Of a DNA stretch of 64,000 nt, positions 1 to 9,427 are shown piece by piece. Below the pieces are notes generated by a model. The model searched no databases. It saw only the letters and a program-made list of their open reading frames with translations, and was not told the DNA's origin. Numbering within the stretch: position 1 is the stretch's first letter; each line of letters opens with the position of its first letter. The translations under genes were made by a program, and so were the position numbers. Source of the stretch: Methylomonas subterranea (GTDB taxonomy: Bacteria; Pseudomonadota; Gammaproteobacteria; Methylococcales; Methylomonadaceae); NCBI RefSeq assembly GCF_024505185.1, contig NZ_JANIBJ010000007.1, positions 1-64,000 of the forward strand. The letters run 5' to 3'.

Positions 1-2
1 TT

Positions 3-338
3 GTGTATGAAGTCGCCATATGGAGTTATGACAAAAATTTATTGGATTCCATAAATGAATTGGAAATGGATGGTGTTGAATATGGAAGTATTGTTTTTGA
101 TGATGCTTTTTCAGCTGAAAACATAACAGCATATATCAACATGGGTGCGGCTCAGATTAATTTTCTTGCTATCGCATTACCACTTCTTGTTTCAAGAAAA
201 AAGCAAGAGGACAATAAAACTGAAATTTATATTAGGACAAGCGAAGTAAATATCGATCTCAAAAACCTTGTTGCTAAATACACAAAGCAAATAAAAATTC
301 AGATTATAGAAATGTCAGATAAAAAAGAGGGAAAATAA
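3..338 (+). CDS. Hypothetical protein, possibly cut by the window edge
   Basis: An open frame of 111 residues beginning with GTG at base 3. The true start may lie upstream of the window, so the N-terminus is uncertain. The protein is mixed alpha/beta in character: a small hydrophobic stretch around residues 50-62, then a basic stretch and a lysine-rich C-terminus. No catalytic motif is recognisable. Base composition is clearly AT-rich compared with the genes after 1600, which suggests acquired DNA. Function unknown. Confidence 0.5.
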   Translation: MYEVAIWSYDKNLLDSINELEMDGVEYGSIVFDDAFSAENITAYINMGAAQINFLAIALPLLVSRKKQEDNKTEIYIRTSEVNIDLKNLVAKYTKQIKIQIIEMSDKKEGK

Positions 339-436
339 ACGTGCACGATTGTAAAAATATATTGCAAACTTTCGAGTATTTGGCTCCTTGCAAAGTTTAT
401 TAGGTCGACCTTTTTAGAGCTTTTAGGTAGAACATA

Positions 437-661
437 ATGAGTAAAGGCTTTATATGTAGCGTGTTATCAACTCAAAGACAGCGGCAACGTTTTTATTGGA
501 TCCGCAACTTTGTTGCCCTATTTTGTGCGGCGGGAACATTTAAAGTAGTTGGTGGTACATTAGGCGGAATTGTCGCTATTGGTGCTTTATTGGGTGGATA
601 TTTTACTATTGCGCCAGTGATAGCATTTCTTGTCTGTCTATTTGAACAAATGAATTCGTAA
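437..661 (+). CDS. Small membrane protein, unknown function
   Basis: A 74-residue protein with a basic N-terminus (arginines and glutamines at residues 13-23) and two hydrophobic segments. The first is glycine-rich, about residues 38-55, and the second about 57-70. A small inner-membrane protein is the simplest reading. It ends 4 bp before the next gene, so the two are probably co-transcribed. A short AGG lies about 8 bp before the ATG. Codon use is AT-rich like the flanking small genes. No family recognised. Confidence 0.45.
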   Translation: MSKGFICSVLSTQRQRQRFYWIRNFVALFCAAGTFKVVGGTLGGIVAIGALLGGYFTIAPVIAFLVCLFEQMNS

Positions 662-665
662 AACC

Positions 666-1085
666 ATGGCTAAAAAAAGCTCTGGAGGCATCGGCCTCAT
701 GATTGTTGTTGGACTATGTGTTGCCGCTTACAAGTGGACACAAGAAAACATGGATACTGTTCTTATAGTTGGCGGAAGCATGTTGTTAATTTATATTTTG
801 CTGTGGAGTCACAAGAGAAAAAAACATGCTGCGTGGATGAAGCATCTTTATGACAAGTACAAGGATGCTGAAGTCGTCGATGGAATTCTTAATTCTATGT
901 TCTGGAAAGGTATGACGGAAGAGCAATTGATAGATTCTCTCGGTAGCCCAGATGCAATTGATACTCAGGTTTTAAAGACCAAGCGTAAAGAAATTTGGAA
1001 ATATAACGAAGTTCGAAAAGGTCAGTTTGCCACCAAGATTACAGTTGAAAATCATAAGGTAATTGGCTGGGATAAAAAGTCATAG
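666..1085 (+). CDS. Membrane-anchored protein with SmpA/BamE-like C-terminal domain
   Basis: A 139-residue protein with two hydrophobic segments (about residues 9-22 and 31-48), a basic KRKK stretch, then a soluble domain. The soluble part has the pattern FWKGMTEEQLIDSLGSPD, followed by a KRKEIWKY strand and a closing beta strand. This resembles the short SmpA/OmlA/BamE-like module in which a helix with a G-x-P turn precedes a beta sheet. The start follows the previous stop by 4 bp and has no clear ribosome binding site. The domain assignment rests on motif resemblance and the role is unknown. Confidence 0.5.
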   Translation: MAKKSSGGIGLMIVVGLCVAAYKWTQENMDTVLIVGGSMLLIYILLWSHKRKKHAAWMKHLYDKYKDAEVVDGILNSMFWKGMTEEQLIDSLGSPDAIDTQVLKTKRKEIWKYNEVRKGQFATKITVENHKVIGWDKKS

Positions 1086-1242
1086 GCAAAGGGGGCTAGG
1101 GCGCTGGCTATCTTACGCTTTAACTCGTATGCCACTTTCGGGTGTGGGGACGAACCAAGCCAAGGGTACGCATCGCGTACCTTATTTAAACGGATGGTTT
1201 GGAAATGGCACACGATTAGTATTGCCCCGCTGGAGTAACGAA

Positions 1243-1485
1243 ATGAAACTAAAGCAGATTGAACATATTGAAGCCTACCGTTTTATATTGACATTCGAAA
1301 ACGGCGAAATCATACAGGCTGACTTGAAAGGGTTGATTGGTTCATTTATAGCCGAGGATGCCTTGCAAACAGCCCGAATTGATCCGGATTGGGGGTGTTT
1401 GGAATTTAATCAGGGGGCGGCCGATATAGAGCCTAAAACCTTGTATCGATTCGTTTGCGAAGCGTGTCAGCAGGAAGCTGCTTAG
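1243..1485 (+). CDS. DUF2442 family protein
   Basis: An 80-residue protein. The frame is open from 1063, but the ATG at 1243 is preceded by GGAG at 1232-1235, seven bases upstream, and is the start at which the protein resembles its family. The N-terminal half matches the pattern of DUF2442 proteins (F-x-L-x-F-E-N-G-E, then D-L-K-G). These small proteins often accompany toxin-antitoxin or accessory genes, but no partner is adjacent here. Bases 1086-1242, between this and the upstream gene, show only a short palindrome near 1168-1183 and no gene. Confidence 0.65.
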   Translation: MKLKQIEHIEAYRFILTFENGEIIQADLKGLIGSFIAEDALQTARIDPDWGCLEFNQGAADIEPKTLYRFVCEACQQEAA

Positions 1486-1549
1486 TTTTTGAAAGTTTAC
1501 TGGTGTTATTCGGTATTAAAGTAACCGTCGCGATAGCGACACATTATTC

Positions 1550-1583
1550 CCCTCACCCTAGCCCTCTCCCTGAGGGAGAGGGC
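1550..1583. repeat. Palindromic CCCTCACCCTAGCCCTCTCCC-type repeat
   Basis: A run of CCCTCACCCTA followed by a perfect 10-bp stem (1561-1570 with 1574-1583) and a 3-base loop. There is no T-run after the stem, so it is classed as a dispersed repeat rather than an intrinsic terminator, although it may fold in RNA. Related copies lie at 38691-38880, 39594-39622, 44726-44860, 49066-49250, 50837-50894 and 60560-60592. Confidence 0.75.
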
Positions 1584-1621
1584 ATTTAGGGGGTGTTATA
1601 AAGCCAAAAGGTCAATAAAAC

Positions 1622-2842
1622 ATGGCATTGTACGTCTATAAATTCGGCGGTACCTCCGTCGGCACGGTCGAACGCATTAAAGCGGTGGCCGAGAAAGTCA
1701 AAAAAGCCCACGACTCGGGCGATCGGATTGTGGTGGTGGTGTCGGCGATGAGCGGCGAAACCAATCGCTTGGTGGCGCTGGCCAAGGAGATGCAAATGCA
1801 GCCGACCGATCGCGAGCTGGATGTGCTGTTGTCCACCGGCGAGCAGGTCACCATCGCGCTGTTGTCGATGGCGTTGCACAATCTGGGTTGCGAGGCGCGC
1901 TCGTATACCGGGCCGCAAGTGCGCATACTCACCGATAGCGCTCATACCAAGGCGCGGATTCGCGAGATCGACGAAGCCAAAATCCGCGCCGATCTGGATG
2001 CCGGCCGGGTAGTGGTTGTCGCCGGTTTTCAGGGTGTGGACGAACATGGCAATATCACGACATTGGGGCGTGGCGGTTCCGATACTACCGGCGTGGCGCT
2101 GGCGGCGGCTTTAAAGGCCGACGAATGCCATATCTATACCGATGTCGACGGCGTCTATACCACCGACCCGCGCGTGGTGCCCAAGGCGCGCCGCCTGGAG
2201 CAGATTACCTTCGAGGAAATGCTGGAAATGGCCAGCCTGGGCTCCAAAGTCCTGCAGATCCGTTCGGTCGAATTCGCCGGCAAATACAACGTTAAATTGC
2301 GCGTGTTGTCTTCGTTCATGGAAGGCAACGGCACCCTAATTACCTACGAGGAATCAGAAATGGAAAGAGCGTTAATTTCAGGCATCGCGTTTAACCGGGA
2401 CGAAGCCAAGCTGACGTTGACCGGTGTGCCCGATCTGCCGGGAGTGGCGTCGAAAATTCTGGGGCCTATCGCCGCCGAGAACATCGAAGTCGATATGATC
2501 GTGCAGAACATTTCCGCTCACGGCACCACCGATTTTACCTTTACCGTCAACCGCAACGATTTCGCTCGTGCCAAAAACGTGTTGGAAGGCTTGCGGGCCG
2601 AACTGGGCGGTAGCAGCCAGGTGATCGGCGACAACAGCATCGTCAAGGTGTCCATTGTCGGCGTCGGCATGCGTTCGCACGCCGGTATCGCTAGCACTAT
2701 GTTCAAAACCCTGGCCGATGAGGGTATCAACATTCAGATGATTTCCACCTCCGAGATCAAGATTTCCGTAGTGGTGGACGAGAAGTATCTGGAACTGGCG
2801 GTGCGGGCCTTGCACAAGGCGTTTGGTCTGGACCAGGACTAA
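1622..2842 (+). CDS. lysC: Aspartokinase
   Basis: Phosphorylates L-aspartate with ATP, the first step to lysine, threonine, methionine and diaminopimelate, in the cytoplasm. The 406 residues match a monofunctional aspartokinase of the lysine-sensitive class. The kinase signature KFGGTSVG is at residues 7-14, followed by the LLSTGEQVT block and YTDVDGVYTTDPRV. Two ACT regulatory domains occupy roughly residues 260-330 and 340-406. An in-frame ATG at 2360, with AGGA seven bases upstream, sits where dual-start aspartokinases begin their beta subunit. The gene is isolated: neither alaS nor csrA, frequent neighbours in gammaproteobacteria, is beside it. No lysine riboswitch is evident upstream. 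Confidence 0.97.
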   Translation: MALYVYKFGGTSVGTVERIKAVAEKVKKAHDSGDRIVVVVSAMSGETNRLVALAKEMQMQPTDRELDVLLSTGEQVTIALLSMALHNLGCEARSYTGPQVRILTDSAHTKARIREIDEAKIRADLDAGRVVVVAGFQGVDEHGNITTLGRGGSDTTGVALAAALKADECHIYTDVDGVYTTDPRVVPKARRLEQITFEEMLEMASLGSKVLQIRSVEFAGKYNVKLRVLSSFMEGNGTLITYEESEMERALISGIAFNRDEAKLTLTGVPDLPGVASKILGPIAAENIEVDMIVQNISAHGTTDFTFTVNRNDFARAKNVLEGLRAELGGSSQVIGDNSIVKVSIVGVGMRSHAGIASTMFKTLADEGINIQMISTSEIKISVVVDEKYLELAVRALHKAFGLDQD

Positions 2843-3045
2843 AGCTTTAAGGGAGCGAAGCGGCGGCCAAGCCGGCGCTTGACTTGAATCGGTTATTGCC
2901 CTAGTTTGATTTTGCTTTTTAATAAATCAGCTACCCATAACAATAACAAATTCGCCATGACCTTAAAGCCATTCTCATCTACAGCGTATCCCTTGCCTTA
3001 CCCGCCGGGTTTGCCGGTTTTTCCAATCGCCAAGGATGAATGGTC

Positions 3046-4095
3046 ATGAGTTTGAGTGTGGGGATAGTCGGTTTGGGCAGGATAGGCGGCGGGGTGTTGC
3101 GGAACAACTTCGCCGAGGAGCCTGGCGGGAAATACGATATTCGGGTGGTATGCGATGTGATGCCCATCGATCACGTCGCTTATCTGATCGCCCATGACAG
3201 CACCTACGGGCGGCCGCCGTTTACGGTGGATTATCAGGGCAGCGATTTGATATTGGGCGGCAACAGAGTGCATTATCAGCGCGTCGACCGCCGCCGCAGT
3301 CCGCCCGAGGACGACAGTTTTGCTCCGCTCAGGGAATTCGATCTGGACGTGTTGTTCGATGCCACCGGTACCGCGTCGATCACGGACTTTCGGGCCCTGA
3401 TACGGCAAAAAGTCGCCAAAAAGATTCTCTGTACCTGGAACGTGGCGGGAGGCGACATCAGCATGGTGTTCGGCGTCAACCATCACAATTACAATCCGGC
3501 CCTGCACGATGTGATTTCCGCCAGCACCTGCACCGGCAACGCCATGGTGCCGTTGTGCTACATTCTCGACAAACATTTCGGCGTCGATTACGCCCGCATC
3601 ATCACTATCCATCCGGCGCTGTCGGATCAAAAAGTTCTGGACGGCTACCATCCGTCCTCGCAATTGGGCCGCGCTTGCGCGGTGTCTATTGTGCCGACGC
3701 CCACCAATGTCGGCAAATCCACCGCGCTGGTGCTGCCGGAATTGGACGGCAAGCTGGATTCCTTGTCCTACCGGGTGCCGACCGCGATCGTTTCGGTGAT
3801 CGACTTTACCGCCAATTTATCGCGCGAGACTAGCCTCGAGGAAGTATCCGACCTGTTCAATGCTTATGCCGCCGGCGAGTTGGCGGGGATTCTGCACTGC
3901 GAATACGGCGCCTGGGGGCATCAAAAGGCCAGTATCGATTATCAGCAAACGCCTTATTCGGCCATTGTGTTGATGGAGCATTTGACCCTCAGCAATTGCC
4001 GACAGCTAGGCGTGGCCTTGATGCACGATAACGAATACGCCTATTGCCGCAGGGTATTGGATGTCCTGGGCGTGCTGGAAAGACGTAAGCAGTAA
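3046..4095 (+). CDS. Divergent glyceraldehyde-3-phosphate dehydrogenase family protein
   Basis: A 349-residue NAD(P)-dependent dehydrogenase of the GAPDH fold. The N-terminus has the nucleotide-binding VGIVGLGRIGGGV. The catalytic region reads SASTCTGNAM, where GAPDH has S-C-T-T-N, so the cysteine and asparagine are kept but the second threonine is glycine. The general-base histidine is kept in TIHPALSDQK, and the RVPTAIVSVIDF strand follows as in the family. The start is placed at 3046 because AAGGA at 3032-3036 is nine bases upstream; the ATG at 3040 would be only three bases away. It could use a substrate other than glyceraldehyde-3-phosphate. Stand-alone gene, convergent with the next one. 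Confidence 0.8.
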   Translation: MSLSVGIVGLGRIGGGVLRNNFAEEPGGKYDIRVVCDVMPIDHVAYLIAHDSTYGRPPFTVDYQGSDLILGGNRVHYQRVDRRRSPPEDDSFAPLREFDLDVLFDATGTASITDFRALIRQKVAKKILCTWNVAGGDISMVFGVNHHNYNPALHDVISASTCTGNAMVPLCYILDKHFGVDYARIITIHPALSDQKVLDGYHPSSQLGRACAVSIVPTPTNVGKSTALVLPELDGKLDSLSYRVPTAIVSVIDFTANLSRETSLEEVSDLFNAYAAGELAGILHCEYGAWGHQKASIDYQQTPYSAIVLMEHLTLSNCRQLGVALMHDNEYAYCRRVLDVLGVLERRKQ

Positions 4096-4111
4096 TGGCG
4101 GCTTACGGCTA

Positions 4112-4882
4112 TCAAATAGTGGCTTGATGTTCCAACCGGTGTAATAAATTTTGAGCGTTAAGCACGGCTTGCTTGGCGATAAACGCTTGCCATGCTTGCG
4201 GTTCGCCAGTTTGCGCGGCATTGAATGAGGCCGTGTAGTCGCTCCAAACCACCCGATTGGCGACAATATTTAGGACGGGAAAGCCTTCGCTCAATAAAAC
4301 CAGGTTCATCAACAAGCGCGCGCACAGGCCGTTATAGTTTTGAAAAGGCAGTAGCGATAACAGCCGGAAATGTGCTTCGGCGGCAAATACCACTGGGTGT
4401 AAAAACGGTCCCTCCAGGTTGAGCCAATGCAGATGTGTTTCCAGCAAATGCGCTATCTGTTCCGGCGGAGGCGCGGTTTGGCCGCCTATCAACCGGCCTT
4501 CTTGGCTGCGAAAGGCGCCGCCGATCTGATGTTGCACGCCTCGGGACAGCATGATATGGAGTTTTTGCAGCAGGCTGGCCGACAGCAGATTTTGTTCCCG
4601 GGCTTGGTCGCGGATGAAGTGAATGGTTTGGTAGTGGTTCAATGCCGTCAGATTTTCCCCCATCGGTTTACCCGGCAGCATCAGGCCGTTCCTGATCACC
4701 ATGTCGGTTTCGGCCAGATTCAGGCTGCTGCCTTCCAGTGCATTGCTGTCATGGGTGTAGTCGATGTCCAGATTTTTTTGCAAAGCCGGGGTAATCTCAT
4801 GCGCATGCAGTTGCAACTCCGCCTTAAGCAGGTCGATTTCGGCGAGCAATAAATCCAGACTATCGTTAATGGTCATCGGCAA
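4112..4882 (-). CDS. Fic-family protein with a degenerate active site
   Basis: Fic proteins normally transfer AMP or other phosphate-linked groups to hydroxyl side chains. This 256-residue protein keeps the fold signals: an N-terminal S-N-A-L-E-G (residues 46-51) matching the [S/T]xxxE[G/N] inhibitory-helix motif, and a C-terminal ARLLMN helix. The catalytic loop, usually HPFxDGNGRxxR, reads LPFQNYNGLCAR at 178-189. The histidine has become leucine, the aspartate asparagine, the first glycine tyrosine and the first arginine leucine. The inhibitor motif survives although the catalytic base is gone, so a binding or regulatory role is more likely than AMPylation. It lies 15 bp downstream of tgt on the same strand. 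Confidence 0.85.
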   Translation of the reverse strand: MPMTINDSLDLLLAEIDLLKAELQLHAHEITPALQKNLDIDYTHDSNALEGSSLNLAETDMVIRNGLMLPGKPMGENLTALNHYQTIHFIRDQAREQNLLSASLLQKLHIMLSRGVQHQIGGAFRSQEGRLIGGQTAPPPEQIAHLLETHLHWLNLEGPFLHPVVFAAEAHFRLLSLLPFQNYNGLCARLLMNLVLLSEGFPVLNIVANRVVWSDYTASFNAAQTGEPQAWQAFIAKQAVLNAQNLLHRLEHQATI

Positions 4883-4897
4883 GTCCCCCGGGGCAGC

Positions 4898-6010
<1,113 letters not shown>

Positions 6011-6069
6011 TTATAAAAACATAAATGCCCGGTATTATCCGGGTTGAGCATGAGTCGGGCCGGCGGTGT

Positions 6070-6582
6070 TTAGATGTCCATCAGCAGCATGGGGACGCCG
6101 TAGGTCAATACAAAATAACTGAAGGCGAAAATCAGGCTGACGCTGAAGCGGTAGTTGAAAAATTGTCTGAAAATATAACTGACGATGGCGATATACCACG
6201 CGACCAGAAATGCGGCGGCGGCGATATTGATGGTCTCGCGGGACTCGATGTGTTCCATGGTCATCCATAAATCCAGCATCTCCGCGGCCACCGCCAAGGT
6301 CATGATGAAATTTTCGCACACGAAGATCGAGGTGTATAACTGGTTGAAGTAATGCCATTTTTTCTCGACCAGCAGTAGCGTGGCTATCGATGAAAATGCC
6401 ATGATGAAGCGCCCCAGCACTTCCAGGGTGCCGTCGGCCGGGTCTGAAATTAGCCCTTCGACGATGCAGCCGGAAACAATGTAGAAGCTTACATTTTTCC
6501 ACATGAAGGAGCGGGGTGGGACCAAGTCGGCCGGGTTGTTCAGAAACCAACAGCTGGAAAGATACTTCAGCAATAAATTCAT
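6070..6582 (-). CDS. Integral membrane protein, unknown function
   Basis: A 170-residue protein with four to five hydrophobic segments (about residues 30-45, 55-72, 85-102, 118-138 and 145-165) and short loops. No catalytic motif or transporter signature is recognised. It lies 62 bp upstream of tgt on the same strand and could share a transcript with it. Bases 6583-6747, upstream of its start, hold no gene. Probably a conserved inner-membrane protein. Confidence 0.6.
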   Translation of the reverse strand: MNLLLKYLSSCWFLNNPADLVPPRSFMWKNVSFYIVSGCIVEGLISDPADGTLEVLGRFIMAFSSIATLLLVEKKWHYFNQLYTSIFVCENFIMTLAVAAEMLDLWMTMEHIESRETINIAAAAFLVAWYIAIVSYIFRQFFNYRFSVSLIFAFSYFVLTYGVPMLLMDI

Positions 6583-6747
6583 AATGTCAGGCCGGCGCGG
6601 CGCCGAAAAGGTAATGGAAAAAATCAGTCGCGCATTATAACCGCCGGGAAGGAAAGAAAAACCGTTGTTGTAAGGACGAGTAGGTTAATCGCCGAGCCGG
6701 TCGCGCGGAGTGACTTGTCGCGGGGATGGGGAATTGCGGGGAAGGGA

Positions 6748-6936
6748 ATTGAGATCTCCCGCCTGCGCCGTCTCATGCTTTCGTCCTTGAACCGGAGGTT
6801 CAAGTGGAAACCAAATCCAGTCAATCAGGCTTCCTGAATAAACAGGCATGCGCACCATGAAAGGCAAAAAGTTTCCGGGGTAAAAACAGGTTCAGGAAAC
6901 ACCCAGCATTGCTCGAACGCTGCAGGAGATAGGCTT
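6748..6936 (-). ncRNA. ssrS: 6S RNA
   Basis: 6S RNA binds sigma-70 RNA polymerase and damps transcription in stationary phase. The minus strand just downstream of zapA, its usual gammaproteobacterial position, contains a closing stem formed by ATCTCCTGC near 6922-6932 and GCAGGCGGGAGAT near 6752-6765. The conserved hairpin TTGAACC-tccg-GGTTCAA lies at 6786-6803. The 3' arm resembles the E. coli arm (TTGAACC, GGTTCAAGG, then GGCGGCATCTC). The ends are estimated from the outer stem and could shift by 5-10 bases. Length is about 189 nt. Confidence 0.87.
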
Positions 6937-6952
6937 GCTATTTTAAACAGGT

Positions 6953-7246
6953 TTAGGAATTTTCTAAAACCTTTTCTATTTTTTGGCGTAAATCGATTAT
7001 GCGGTCACAGAAATCGCCATCGACGGCCGGGCTTTTGCCGGTGACCGCATCATGGGTCAGGTTCAGGGCGGCCAATACGGCAATCCGGTCGGCGCCGGCA
7101 ACCTTGCCAGTGTCGCGAATTTTGCGCATTTGCCTGTCCAATTCCTGAGCGGTCTGAATCAAGCCGGCCTGTTCCTCCTTGGCGCAGGCGATTTTGTATT
7201 CCTTGCCGAGAATGTTCAGTGATACCGCTTGAATGGTTTTGCTCAT
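6953..7246 (-). CDS. zapA: Cell division protein ZapA
   Basis: ZapA binds FtsZ protofilaments and stabilises the Z-ring. The 97-residue product begins MSKTIQAVSLNILGKEYKI, typical of the family, then has the R-x-x-G-K-V-A-G-A-D-R-I-A-V-L-A-A-L block and a C-terminal coiled coil. The frame is open upstream to 7504, but the ATG at 7246 overlaps the stop of the upstream coiled-coil gene (ATGA) and fits the family N-terminus. 6S RNA follows, the usual arrangement. Confidence 0.94.
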   Translation of the reverse strand: MSKTIQAVSLNILGKEYKIACAKEEQAGLIQTAQELDRQMRKIRDTGKVAGADRIAVLAALNLTHDAVTGKSPAVDGDFCDRIIDLRQKIEKVLENS

Positions 7247-7470
7247 GAATCGTGTTCCATTGCTTTCAGGCGGGCAATCATGGCTTCGACGCGAGCCTTG
7301 GCCTGTGTGGTTTTTTCCAATAGTTTGGCTTTTTCCTTCACCAATGCATCTTGTTTGACTTTCAGCGATTTGTTCTCGCTCTTCATCAGATTGTATTGCG
7401 CAATCAGCGTATCCAGTTTCGCTTCCAGCGATGCCAATTCCGTATAAGGGTCTTTTTCCGATTGGGACAT
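7243..7470 (-). CDS. Small coiled-coil protein (TIGR02449/ZapB-like)
   Basis: A 75-residue, almost wholly alpha-helical protein with heptad-like leucine spacing from about residue 12 to 70 and high lysine and glutamate content. Proteins of this type precede zapA in many gammaproteobacteria and are thought to act with it at the divisome. It overlaps zapA by 4 bp, so translation is probably coupled. The promoter should lie in the 108-bp gap to the divergent ygfB gene. Confidence 0.8.
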   Translation of the reverse strand: MSQSEKDPYTELASLEAKLDTLIAQYNLMKSENKSLKVKQDALVKEKAKLLEKTTQAKARVEAMIARLKAMEHDS

Positions 7471-7578
7471 AGTAAAGTGTTGGCCGATACGACATTAAAA
7501 TCATTCAAAACGACGATCAATGTTAGCATAAGAGCCGGTTTTAAACAGCTTTAACAAAGAAGGAAAGTCAGGAAAATC

Positions 7579-8103
7579 ATGTATCGGGCCGTCAGTTCAA
7601 TTTTGCAAAAATACGATGCCGACATGGGTGCGGCCGAAGCCCATGGTATCGCGGCGGGTATGTTGTGCGTCGAGCACAAAGTGGATGCGGCCGGTTGGTT
7701 GCATGAATTATTTACCGATCAAAACGATTTGTTCGATGAAGATCAAACGGTGTTGCGGGAATTGTTCGAAGGCAGTCGGAACTTGCTGGATCCGGACAAT
7801 GGCGAATTCAGCTTCGATTTATTGCTGCCGGATGAGGACGAGCCTCTTGCTGACAGGGTGGAAGCTCTGCGGGTGTGGTGTCAGGGGTTTTTATTCGGGG
7901 TCGGCTATGCGCATACCGATGCGGATTGGCCCGGCGACAGCGCCGAGGTGATGCGCGATTTGATCGAGTTGACCAAAATCGATAGCGATGCCGAGGGCGA
8001 GGAAGATGAAGCCGCGCTGGTGGAAATCCACGAATACGTGCGTGCCGCTGTATTGACCGTGCGGGATCAGTTTGCCGAATACAAAAACACCACCATGCAT
8101 TGA
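7579..8103 (+). CDS. ygfB: UPF0149/YgfB family protein
   Basis: A 174-residue acidic helical protein with the pattern AEAHGIAAGML near residues 18-28 and CQGFLFGVGYA near 105-115, characteristic of UPF0149/YgfB. It begins a conserved gammaproteobacterial operon with pepP and ubiH. The start has AAGGAAAG about 14 bases upstream. In Pseudomonas aeruginosa YgfB has been linked to regulation of beta-lactam resistance genes. No role beyond family membership can be read here. Confidence 0.92.
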   Translation: MYRAVSSILQKYDADMGAAEAHGIAAGMLCVEHKVDAAGWLHELFTDQNDLFDEDQTVLRELFEGSRNLLDPDNGEFSFDLLLPDEDEPLADRVEALRVWCQGFLFGVGYAHTDADWPGDSAEVMRDLIELTKIDSDAEGEEDEAALVEIHEYVRAAVLTVRDQFAEYKNTTMH

Positions 8104-8116
8104 TAGGGATGCCGGA

Positions 8117-9427
8117 ATGAAACAAGCCGAGTTTAAAAAACGCCGCGCCACGCTGATGAAGCAGATCGGCAAGGGCAATATCGCCATTATCGCCAGCGCA
8201 CCGCATCAAACCCGTAATCGCGACGTACAGTACCCTTACCGGCAGGATAGCGATTTTTATTATCTGACCGGCTTCAACGAAGCCGAATCGCTGGCGGTGT
8301 TCATTCCGGGCCGCGAACAAGGCGAATATGTGTTGTTCTGCCGCGAGTTCGATCAGACCAAGGCGCTGTGGGAGGGCGCCCATGCCGGTCTGGAAGGCGC
8401 GACCAAGCATTACGAGGCCGACGACTCGTTTCCGATCGACGATCTGGACGATATTTTGCCGGGCATGCTGGAGAACAAAGGCAAGGTGTTTTACCCGATG
8501 GGCAAGGACAGCGAACTGGATCACAAGTTGCTGGACTGGATTAACAATATCCGCAAGCAATCGCGCAGCGGCGTGACGGCGCCGGGGGAGTTGGTGTCCC
8601 TGGAGCATGTGCTGCATGAAATGCGCTTGTTCAAGAGTCCGGAAGAACTCAAATTGATGCGCCGCGCGGCCGAGGTATCGGCCCGCGCGCATGTGCGGGC
8701 CATGAAAACCTGCCGGCCGGGCCTGTACGAATATCAAGTCGAAGCCGAGCTGCTGCACGAATTCATTCAGGAAGGCCTGCGGGCGGTGGCTTATCCGTCC
8801 ATCGTCGCCGGCGGCAAGAATGCTTGCGTGCTGCATTACATCGAAAACAAGGACAAACTGCATAAAGGCGATCTGCTGCTGATCGACGCCGGGGTGGAAT
8901 GCGACCATTACGCCGCCGACATCACCCGCACCTTTCCGGTATCCGGGAAATTCAGCGAACCGCAACGTTTGCTGTATCAGCTGGTGCTGGATGCCCAGGC
9001 CGCCGCGTTGGAGCAGATTCGGCCGGGTGTTGCCTGGAATAAGGCCCACGAGGCATCGGTGGAAGTGCTCACCAAAGGTCTGGTGGAATTGGGCTTGTTG
9101 AAGGGGCGGGTCAAAAAACTCATCAAGGACGAAAAATACAAACAGTTTTATATGCATCGCATCGGCCACTGGTTGGGCATGGATGTGCACGATGTGGGGG
9201 ATTATAAAATTAAGGACGACTGGCGCTTGCTGGAGCCGGGCATGGTATTGACCGTGGAGCCGGGCTTGTATGTGCCGGCCGACTGCGAAAGCGTGGACAA
9301 ACAATGGCGCGGCATCGGTATTCGTATCGAGGACGACGTGCTGGTAACCAAGGGCGGCCATGAAATTCTTACTCATGGCGTGCCGAAGAGTATCGCGGAT
9401 ATCGAAGCCTTGATGCGGGGTGACTGA
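8117..9427 (+). CDS. pepP: Xaa-Pro aminopeptidase P
   Basis: A cytosolic metallopeptidase that removes the N-terminal residue from peptides with proline in second position. The 436 residues comprise an AMP_N domain (about 1-130) and a pita-bread catalytic domain. The metal ligands are visible in LLIDAGVECDHYAADITRTF, HRIGHWLGMDVHD, MVLTVEPGLY and GIRIEDDVLV. The ATG at 8117 gives the normal N-terminus MKQAEFKKRR; an upstream in-frame ATG at 8072 lies inside ygfB and is unlikely. It abuts ubiH with no gap. Confidence 0.95.
   Translation: MKQAEFKKRRATLMKQIGKGNIAIIASAPHQTRNRDVQYPYRQDSDFYYLTGFNEAESLAVFIPGREQGEYVLFCREFDQTKALWEGAHAGLEGATKHYEADDSFPIDDLDDILPGMLENKGKVFYPMGKDSELDHKLLDWINNIRKQSRSGVTAPGELVSLEHVLHEMRLFKSPEELKLMRRAAEVSARAHVRAMKTCRPGLYEYQVEAELLHEFIQEGLRAVAYPSIVAGGKNACVLHYIENKDKLHKGDLLLIDAGVECDHYAADITRTFPVSGKFSEPQRLLYQLVLDAQAAALEQIRPGVAWNKAHEASVEVLTKGLVELGLLKGRVKKLIKDEKYKQFYMHRIGHWLGMDVHDVGDYKIKDDWRLLEPGMVLTVEPGLYVPADCESVDKQWRGIGIRIEDDVLVTKGGHEILTHGVPKSIADIEALMRGD

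Noticed and set aside
1561-1583. Strong hairpin as terminator before lysC
   Set aside because: No T-run, and the same sequence recurs at many sites as part of a dispersed repeat.
2843-3045. Possible csrA after lysC, as in many gammaproteobacteria
   Set aside because: No frame of about 60 codons with CsrA features is present.
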